The notes beneath the pieces are model-generated. The model searched no databases. It was not told the origin of the DNA and saw only the letters and a program-made list of their open reading frames with translations. Of a stretch of 64,000 nucleotides of DNA, positions 9,023 to 18,200 are shown one piece after another. The DNA lies in the NCBI RefSeq assembly GCF_015206895.1, contig NZ_JADEXU010000009.1, positions 1-64,000 on the forward strand. The letters are read 5' to 3'. The position numbers were made by a program, and so were the translations under genes. Within the stretch, counting starts at the first letter, position 1, and each line of letters begins with the position of its first letter. This stretch comes from Nostoc sp. LEGE 12450. Its GTDB lineage: Bacteria > Cyanobacteriota > Cyanobacteriia > Cyanobacteriales > Nostocaceae.

Positions 9023-11050
9023 CTAAAGCCTTACCCATTTCAATATCTTTGGGTTTTTGTTATAGCGATAGGTTAAGCCCTCCTTAGTAGTGATAGATTG
9101 GCCTTTGCTTGCCTTACTTCTAATGGTACCAATTGAATAGTTTACTAACATCTGCATTTCCTGATGAGAAAGTCCTTCTATTGGTTCTATTTCTACTGCT
9201 CTTTCGGGTTGGATTTGGGATTCTTCATTAGAAAAATCATCTATTTTGATTTCAGATTTTTGGGTAGAATTGATAGCAATTTCTTTTGCTTTTTGAAGCC
9301 GATAATCCTGCACAGTTAAAAGTTGCCAACTGGAATCTTGTGAAAGCTCTAAAACCCATTGATGATAATCAAACAGGCTTTCCCGATGCCCAACACTGAT
9401 AAAAGTTGTTTGAGTTGATTGTAACTGTTGATATAAACTTCCTTCATTATTCAAATCTAAAGCACTGGTTGCTTCATCTAAGATAGTGAAGCTAGGATGA
9501 GTAACTAACAGCCGTGCGAATGCAAGGCGTTGTTGTTCTCCCAACGATAATATATTTTCCCAAGGAACTTCTGTATCAAAGCCATCGACTCGACTTAGCA
9601 AGTTTTGCAAGTTGACTTGTTGCAAAACTTCTTTGAGTTCTCGATCGGTCATTTGACGATTTGTATTAGGATAGAGTAATTGTTCGCGTAAAGTTCCCAA
9701 AATTATGTAAGGACGTTGGGGCAAAAACAATACTTCTTCTAGGGGAGGTCGCATCAAACGACCAGTCCCCGCATTCCACAAACCAGCGATCGCTCTCAAC
9801 AGAGAACTTTTGCCTCGACCACTAGGCCCAACAATCAATAAACCTTCTCCACGTTGAACAGAAAGTGACAAATTCTCGACGATCACCTGCTCATAGTTTG
9901 GTGTTTGTAAGGTGACATTTTCAAAAGCAAAATAGTTTTCTTCTATTGTTTTAATAGTACTTACATTCTCAGGTTGTTTAGTGACTTCTTCTAATGCATC
10001 TGAAAACTCAGTTAAACGCTCAACGTAACTCGAAAAACTTCCGGAAGTGCCAAATTCAGCTATTAATTCTCCCAGAGCAGTAGCAAACAGATAGCTAGCT
10101 AAAGTAGCTTGTCCAACTTGTCCAAAATCAATTTCATTACTAATATATAACGGTGCTAGTAATAACAACGTAAAAAATTCGATGGCAGACTGATATCCTC
10201 TGTTAAAAATTTCATTATTTCTCTCCCAATTAATTTTGCGTATCGCACTTTTTAGGATATTACTAAATCTTCGTTGAATTATATTTGATTCTTGATTTTC
10301 TCCTCGAAAAAAAGCTATAGATTCGGCATGATTCCGAACATGAGTCAGTGCATAGTTGTAGTCTGCTTTAGATTCAAGTTCCTCTTGATTAATTTTATTT
10401 AATTCTTGATTTAAGTAAACAGCAATCAAATTGCCTAGAATCGTATAAACCAGCAAAGCAATAGCGATTTTTGGAAAAATTGACCAGAGAATTATTAAAA
10501 AAGTTGCCATTTGCAGTACTTTTTCTAGGAAAGTAGCTGAAAACCTGAGGGCATTACTAGGAAGAGGTTCAATTTCTTGAGATAAACGTTGATCTGGGTT
10601 ATCAATATCAGCTTTAAAATTAATTTTATAATAAGCACGATTGCTCAAATATTTATCTAAAATATGATTATTGAGCCATTGGTACCAATCAAGAGCAATT
10701 TTTTTTCTAAGAAATTTAGAAAATCCAACTAAGAGGCTTACGCAGACAAGCCCAACAGCATAAAGCCACACTATGTTAATGAACTTAGAATAATCTTTTT
10801 CTTGAATAATTATATCGATCAAATAACGATTAACGAAACTATTAAAAGCAGTTATACCTACAAGTGCGATTATTAATAATATCAACAGAATAAGCATTCC
10901 CCATGCACGAATCACATCTGAGAATGCTCTTTCCCCTGGCTTTGTTGGATACCAGTAAGGCCCTGCGATCGCTCTGACATTTTTCCAGAATTGGATAAAA
11001 TCTGAAACAGGATTTGTTCCGGGTTGAGGTTGAACAACTTGGGTTGGCAT
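9023..11050 (-). CDS. YddA/SbmA-type ABC transporter of the NRPS cluster
   Basis: This 675-residue half-transporter has an N-terminal ABC_membrane_2-type membrane domain (about residues 40-340, with hydrophobic segments beginning at MLILLILLIIALVG) and a C-terminal ATPase. Walker A is GPSGRGKSSLL, the signature is LSLGEQQRLAFAR, Walker B is FTILDEATSALD and the H-loop is ISVGHR, so all ATPase motifs are intact. After the ATPase comes a roughly 100-residue tail ending in a conserved module (SHQEMQMLVNYSIGTIRSKA ... YRYNKNPKILKWVRL). The copy at 58896-60923 has the same length, the same tail and long identical blocks. It lies downstream of the dioxygenase, on the same strand as the NRPS genes, so it probably exports their peptide. 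Confidence 0.85.
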   Translation of the reverse strand: MPTQVVQPQPGTNPVSDFIQFWKNVRAIAGPYWYPTKPGERAFSDVIRAWGMLILLILLIIALVGITAFNSFVNRYLIDIIIQEKDYSKFINIVWLYAVGLVCVSLLVGFSKFLRKKIALDWYQWLNNHILDKYLSNRAYYKINFKADIDNPDQRLSQEIEPLPSNALRFSATFLEKVLQMATFLIILWSIFPKIAIALLVYTILGNLIAVYLNQELNKINQEELESKADYNYALTHVRNHAESIAFFRGENQESNIIQRRFSNILKSAIRKINWERNNEIFNRGYQSAIEFFTLLLLAPLYISNEIDFGQVGQATLASYLFATALGELIAEFGTSGSFSSYVERLTEFSDALEEVTKQPENVSTIKTIEENYFAFENVTLQTPNYEQVIVENLSLSVQRGEGLLIVGPSGRGKSSLLRAIAGLWNAGTGRLMRPPLEEVLFLPQRPYIILGTLREQLLYPNTNRQMTDRELKEVLQQVNLQNLLSRVDGFDTEVPWENILSLGEQQRLAFARLLVTHPSFTILDEATSALDLNNEGSLYQQLQSTQTTFISVGHRESLFDYHQWVLELSQDSSWQLLTVQDYRLQKAKEIAINSTQKSEIKIDDFSNEESQIQPERAVEIEPIEGLSHQEMQMLVNYSIGTIRSKASKGQSITTKEGLTYRYNKNPKILKWVRL

Positions 11051-11230
11051 ATTTTTAAAATAAACTGAAATCTTTTATAATCAGATTTAATACTTTTTAG
11101 TGCTGAATAACAACTAATAAGTACCGAGTGAGAAATTACATATAGCACTCGATACTCAGAATCATGTTTGCACTTAGATATTTACTTGTGCTGGCTCGAC
11201 TTCATCCATTTTTAGGTTTAGGCGATCGCA

Positions 11231-12094
11231 TTATCTACAGGATGCAGGCTCGATAAGAGCTTTGTTGAATAGAGGCTGTAGTGGTGTGTAGTTGCGGCTC
11301 ACCAAGAATTCTGGTCTGGGTTGCCCCTTGAAGCTTGGTATATTGTTGACGCTATTATAAGTGATAATTAGGAGCCTGCGATCGTAAGGAGAAATGTTGG
11401 GTGCTGATCCGTGTACTAAATTACAGTGAAAGAAAAGGACAGAGCCTAAAGGGCCTTTTGGTGCAACGATACCTTTTTCAGTAGCTAGTTTAGCGATTGT
11501 TTCTTTCCCAAGAGAGTACTTGAGAGCAGCACTGACATTAGATTCCCAGTCATTTTTTTGACCATTAACTTCAGATGACTCTATTTGTCCTAAATGAACA
11601 AGGCTCTTTTTGTGAGAACCTGGAATGAAATACATAGGCCCGTTAAACTCATTACATTCATCCAAGAAAACAGCAACATTCAATGCTTTAGGGGATGGCA
11701 TACCATCTTCTTGATCCCAAAACACAAAGTCTTGATGCCACGGCCATATATCTCCTCCAAAAGCTGCTTTAAAGTTTATTTTAAATTGGTAAACATATAC
11801 ATCGCTATTGAGAATTTCACAGGCAGATGTTAGGAGGCTAGGGTGTCGAGTCAAGGAATCGAAAATTTCCGTGGTGGCGTGGCATCCATGAAGAGCGCGC
11901 ACTGTTTTGTTATCCTTTTCTAAAATCCGTCCTGGTATATCTCTTACTATCAAATCCTCAACAGCAGCGTGCATTGCCTTGACTTCTTTTGTCGAGAAAA
12001 GCTCTGGGATAAACAGTAGCCCATTTTCTTTGTAATATTCTATTTGGTCTTTGGTTAATTTCATGGTTTTATCTATCTGATTGGTATGGAACAT
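11231..12094 (-). CDS. phytanoyl-CoA-type Fe(II)/2-oxoglutarate dioxygenase
   Basis: The protein has 287 residues from the first start, or 277 if translation begins at the MKLTKDQ methionine (12064), where family homology starts. It shows the PhyH-family iron site: HxD in WPWHQDFVFW, and a distal His in NLVHGSAPN followed by an Arg-rich strand (DRRLLIITY) for 2-oxoglutarate. The WPWHQDF...EDGMP stretch resembles ectoine and proline hydroxylases of this superfamily. It follows the last NRPS gene by 128 bp on the same strand, so it is probably a tailoring hydroxylase acting on a residue of the peptide or on a free precursor. The substrate cannot be read from sequence. Neither possible start has a clear Shine-Dalgarno. 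Confidence 0.8.
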   Translation of the reverse strand: MFHTNQIDKTMKLTKDQIEYYKENGLLFIPELFSTKEVKAMHAAVEDLIVRDIPGRILEKDNKTVRALHGCHATTEIFDSLTRHPSLLTSACEILNSDVYVYQFKINFKAAFGGDIWPWHQDFVFWDQEDGMPSPKALNVAVFLDECNEFNGPMYFIPGSHKKSLVHLGQIESSEVNGQKNDWESNVSAALKYSLGKETIAKLATEKGIVAPKGPLGSVLFFHCNLVHGSAPNISPYDRRLLIITYNSVNNIPSFKGQPRPEFLVSRNYTPLQPLFNKALIEPASCR

Positions 12095-12222
12095 AATTAT
12101 TGTTTTGACGCTTCAAATTAACTCAGTAAATCGGCAGGAATATTGCAATGCTTTGTTCAATAGCGATCGCTCTTTTAAATAAAATGCTTTTTATGGGTAG
12201 AATCTGACGATCAAAAGAAGGT

Positions 12223-15200
12223 TCATACCCCGTCACCCTTAGTCTCCTGTGCTTCTTCGATGCAAGCTTTCAACCGTTCGGCTAAGACCTGAACATTTGG
12301 TTGATTCATCATCGTGACATGGTTGCCTGAGACAAAATGGATATCCACTGGCTCGGTAGAAAACTTGCTCCAGCCCCAGGTCAAATCCTGCAAAATCTCA
12401 GAAACTACTTCATTATTAGACTCTTCAACTGCGGGAGTTTCGCTAGCGCGCAAGAGGGTAATTCGGATTGGATAAACCTGTTGTGGTACATAATTAACTA
12501 GAGAGTTAGCTTTGAGCAATTGCACCATATTCTTAAGCTGCGTAATTTCATCATCGGGAGGCAAGATATCAGCATTTTTTAATCGTTCTAGAACGTATTT
12601 CAGTTGATCCTCCCAAACCAAACATTGAAGAATATCGTCAGAAATATCTAGTTCCTTTGCGTAAACAATTTCGATTGCGCCTGCCAATTGAGCTAGCCAT
12701 TTAACATTATCCCAATCAAAACCTTCTGGCTTTTCCTGATAAAAAGGTGCTGTAGTATCAAGAATGGCAATTAAAGCAACCTTATGGCCTTTGTGAAGTA
12801 ACTGCTGCGCCATTTCAAAGGCTAATTTACCGCCAAAAGAATGGCCTGCTAAAAAATACGGCCCCTGCGGTTGAACAACTAAGAGTGCTTGAATGTACTG
12901 GGCGGCTACATCCTCAACTGGAGTAATTGATTCCGATTCTCCAGAAAGAGCATTTGCTTGGAAACTGTAAAATGGTTGGTCTGAACCCAGACAACGCGCT
13001 AAGTCATATAAATAAAAAGGAGTACCAGCAGCTCCTGGAAGGCAAAACAAAGGTGGTTTGGAACCGTTCGGCTGAATTGCTACTAAGGGAGACCAAATTG
13101 AGGAATCCGAATCCGCTTGCACAATAGTTGCCAACTGTTCAATAGTTGGATTTTGGTAAAGGCTGGCTATAGGAATATCTTTACCAAACTGCTGTTTAAT
13201 TTGAGCCATTAAGTAAGGAGTTAAAAGGGAATGACCACCGAGGTCAAAGAAATTATCTTGTACTCCCACCTTGTCAACTTTCAAAATTCTTGACCAGATT
13301 TGCGTTAATTGCAGTTCTACTTGGCTACGTGGTGCAACAAATTTGTCTGTGTCACTGGTGTCAGCAGGTGCTTGCAATGCGCGACGGTCTACCTTACCGT
13401 TGGGCGTTAGCGGCAAGGAATCCAGAATGACTATTGCCGGAACCATGTAAGGCGGTAGTTTTGCTTTCAAGAACTGACGCAGTTGGCTAATTGTCGGTAC
13501 ACACTTTTCATGCGGTACTACATAGGCCACTAAACGTTTATCACCTGGGGTATCTTCCCGGACAATGGCCACAGTTGTTTGAATTTCCGGATGTTGATTG
13601 AGTACAGTTTCAATTTCTCCTGGTTCAACCCGAAATCCCCGAATTTTCACCTGATGGTCAATGCGACCCAGAAATTCAATATTGCCATCCGGTAAATAAC
13701 GCGCCAAATCCCCAGTTTTGTACAAGTAATCTTCAGCTTTAAAAGGATTAGGGATAAATTTTTGCTTTGTTAATTCCGGACGATTATAGTAACCATTAGC
13801 TAACCCAACGCCGCCTATGTATAGTTCACCAGTCACACCGATAGGAACTGGTTGGAAATTACTATCGACAATGTACATCTGCGTATTGTCAATAGGTTTT
13901 CCAATAGGAGGGTAAGCAGGCCAAGTATCTGGTGTACCTGAGAAAGCAAAAGCTGTTACCACATGGGTTTCGGAAGGCCCGTAATGATTATGCAGCGAAC
14001 AATTTTCCAAATTATTAAATAAATTAACAATGGGTCGAGTTACTTGCAGTTGTTCGCCGGTGGTAATAATCTCTGTAATATTTTTGAACAAATGTTTTTG
14101 CTGTCCGTATACCTCTGCCAATTGCTGAAGCACAACAACTGGAAGAATTACCTTCTGTATAGGTTTGCTTGCTAGGAAGTGAATTAAACTGTCCAAATCC
14201 AAACGCACAGTTTCGGAAACTATAAATAGCGTTCCGCCAGAACACCAAGCAGCAAACATTTCGTGAATGCTGGCATCAAAACTTAATGAGGCAAATTGAA
14301 GAACTCCCACTTCTGTTTGTAGAGTAGCTAAATGCCATTGAATCAAATTAGTGATTGCTCGATGGGGCAAAGCTACGCCTTTTGGTTTACCTGTAGAACC
14401 AGAGGTAAATATCACGTAAATTAAGTTACTAGGTTCTACACCAGTGATCAGATTTTCCTGGCTATATTGAGAAATTACTGCCCAGTCAGTATCTAAACAA
14501 ACCCTGCACTGAGCGGAGCCGAAGTGAACTTGCCCTTCATGTTGGGGTAGTTTGCTAATCAGTTGTTGTTGGGTAAGCAGCACCCTTACCTGAGTATCTT
14601 CGAGCATGAAATGCAAACGCTCAATTGGATAGTCTGGGTCAAGTGGAACATAAGCACCACCAGCCTTTAAAATCCCCAACAGTCCCACAACCATTTCTAA
14701 TGAGCGTTCTACACACAATCCGACTAGCACATCTGGTTTCACGCCCAAGGACTTCAAGTAGTGTGCTAATTGATTTGCCCGACAGTTTAATTCGTAGTAA
14801 GTAAGTTGTTGAGTCTCAAACTCTACCGCCACTGCATTTGGGGTACGCTCTACTTGCTCCTCAAACAACTGATGAATAAATTTATCAATTGGGTAATCAG
14901 TTTGGGTATTGTTCCACTCAACTAATAACTGATGCTTTTCTTTTGGTGTGATTAGTGACAATTGGGAAATTTGTTGCTGTGGGTTAGCAATAATTCCCTC
15001 AAGTAATGTTTGGAAATGTTTTAATAAACGAGCGATAGCACCATCATCAAATCGGCTGGTATCATAGTTAATCTTCACCAAGAATTGCTTACCAGGAGCA
15101 GCAATTACAGTTAGCGGATAATTAGTTTGTTCAATGCTGTGAATACTTTCTATAGAGAAACTGTAATTAGGCGATTTTACTGCCTCATCCACAGGATAAT

Positions 15201-18200
15201 TCTCAAAGACAACAATACTCTCAAATAAAGGCGTTCCTCTCTTGACTTCACTCCAGCCTTGAATATCTACCAATGAGTTATATGAGTATTGCTCAGACTC
15301 CACTTGTTGTGTTTGTAAATCTTTCAACAAAGCTAAGACTTGGGTATCATCTGTAACTTGCACTCGTACTGGCAAGGTATTGATAAATATCCCCACCATC
15401 GACTCAATGCCGACAATAGAGGGCGGACGACCAGAAACAGTAGCACCAAAAACTACATCTTTTTCTTGGTTGTAACGACTCAGTAGTAATGCCCAAGTCG
15501 CTTGCACCAAATTATTTATCGTTAGTTGATGCTGCCGTACAAAAGTCTGTAGGGTAGCTGTTGCTTGCTCTGTCAGTTGGATTTGTTGTTCGCTGTAACT
15601 AGAATTTAGCTGCTGTCGTTTTGACGATGGTTTATCAACTATCAAAGAAGTGGGTGAGGTAAAACCTTGGAGTTTTTCTCTCCAGAATTGTTCAGCTTGG
15701 GTTAAGTCTTGTTTCTGTAGCCAAGCAATATAGTTGCGATAGCTTTGGGCTGGTTGAACGACTACAGTTTCACCTTGAGAAATTTCTTGATAAAAATATA
15801 ATAAGTCTTTGAAAATCAAAGGCGTTGACCAGCCATCAAGCAATAAGTGATGAGAACTCCAAACGAATTGATAACTATCTGCACTCAATTGCATCAGGCT
15901 GAGGCTCATCAGTGGTGCTTGAGACAGTTGGAAACCCTGTTGTCGCTGTGAATGCAAGAAAAGCTCTAATTGCTGTTGCTGATCTTGTGCAGATAGTTGT
16001 TGCCAATCATGCGTTTGTAGGTTAAGATCCACCTGCCGATACACGATTTGAAGTGGCTGGGTTAATTGCTCCCAAACAAAAGCAGTCCGCAAGATTGAAT
16101 GCCGTGCTACCACTTTCTGCCAAGCTTGCTCAAAAGCTGCTACGTTCAACTCACCTTTTAAAGTAAAACTTAACTGCTCAAAATATACTCCTGAGTCTGG
16201 AGCATACAAACTTTCAAACAGCATCCCCTGCTGCATGGGAGAAAGTGGATAAATATCTTCAATATTCTTAGAGTTAGTTTTGCCTAAACTTGCCAACAGT
16301 TGGTCTAGTTCTAGCTGGTTTAGCTTCACCAAAGAGAAATCTGAAGGTGTATAACCTCCACTCTCAGGTGATGAACAATGAGCAATCAACTCTTGCAAGA
16401 TTTTAACAAAATCTTGCGCCAGAGTTGCGATCGTGGTTTGCTGGTGGACATTAGTGCTGTAAGTCCAACTGATTTGCAACCGTTCTCCAGCAATAATGCT
16501 GTTGATGTCTAATAAATGAGCGCGGTTGTTGAGCAAACTTTGGCTGTGTCCCGCAGACTCACTAGCCATCTGCATCCAAGAAGATGTATTGAGAAGTTGA
16601 TCGAATTGACCCAAATAATTAAAACTGATTTCTGCTTGCCTAAGTGCTTGGAGTTGAGCAGCAATTTCTGCATCCTGACTCAGATAGCGCAATAAGCCGT
16701 AGCCAATTCCTTTGTTGGGAATAGCACGCAGTTGTTCTTTGACAGATTTTAAGGCATCTGCTGGATTTTCTGTTGCTTGGAGTTCCACAAGTACAGGGAA
16801 AATGGTCGTAAACCAACCAATAGTGCGTGACAAATCCACGCCATCAACAATATCTTCTCGCCCATGACCTTCTAAATTGAACAGCACAGAGCTTGAGTTA
16901 GTCCATTTTGCCAAAACCAGCACCAAGGCAGTCAGTAGCACATCATTAATCTGAGTGTTGTAAGCCTTTGGCACATCTTGCAGTAAGGCACGAGTTTCAA
17001 TCTCATTTAATGACACTGATACTGTACTGGCAGACGCAACGGTGTTTGCCCCTTGTGTATAGTCAACTGGGATGGGAGGAACTGCGGCGCGAGATTCATT
17101 CAGCCAATAAGCCACTTCAGATTTGAGGGCTTGTGATTGTGCATAAGCTGTTAATTTTTCAGACCAATCCTTGAAAGAAGTTGTTTTGGCAGTCAGGGCA
17201 ATGGCTTTACCTTGAGCAAGTTGCTGGTAAGCTGTTTGTAAATCCTCTAATAAAATTCGCCAAGAAACACCATCAACTACTAAGTGATGGATAAATATTA
17301 GTAATCGCGCCCTTTTGTCAATACCCAGATGGAAAAAGGCGACTTGCACTAGATTTTCTGACAGATTCAAACTCGCCTGAAAGGAAGCCGCTTTAGTTTC
17401 AATAGCAGTTTGTTGCTCACTTTCTGGAAGTGCCGATAAGTCTATGTGAGAGAAGGCAACGCTGTTAGTCACAGCAGAGTGAATCTGCTGCCAAGTGGAC
17501 TCAGATTGTGTAAAACGTAGGCGCAGAGCATCGTGATGTACTAGCAATTGCTGCAATACTTGCTTTAATAACTCTGCCTTGAGGTCAGATGGTACTGAGA
17601 GCAGAAATGATTGATTAAAGTGGTGCGGCTCTGGTAAATTTTGCTCGAAGAAATAGTGTTGAATTGGTGTTAGAGGTAATGTCCCTGTCACTAATCCTTG
17701 TTCTATGTGGATAACACTCGCTATGTTTTCCACTGTTGCTAATTCTGCAATTGTTTGATGTGCAAATAATTGCTTGAGAGTCAGTTGCAATCCTGTTTGC
17801 TTGGCTCTGCTGATGATTTGAATACTGAGAATAGAATCCCCGCCAAGTTCAAAGAAGTTATCATGTATGCCCACTTGCTCTAGTCTGAGAACTTCTACCC
17901 AAATCTGCGCTAGCATTTCTTCAATTTGATTGCGTGGGGCTACAAAACTAACTTCCAGTTCGCCACGAGACTCTGGCGCAGGCAAAGCACGGCGGTTTAT
18001 CTTTCCGTTTGGCAAAAGGGGTAGAGACTCAAGCAGCACAAAAGCATGAGGAATCATGTGTTGTGGCAGTTGACTAGAGAGGAAAGAGCGCAATTGGCTA
18101 ATTGTTGGTGTTTGTCCTAGATGTGGTACTGCGTAGGCGACTAGGCGTTTATCACCGGGAATATCTTCACGAACAATTACACAACAAGCTTGTACATCTT

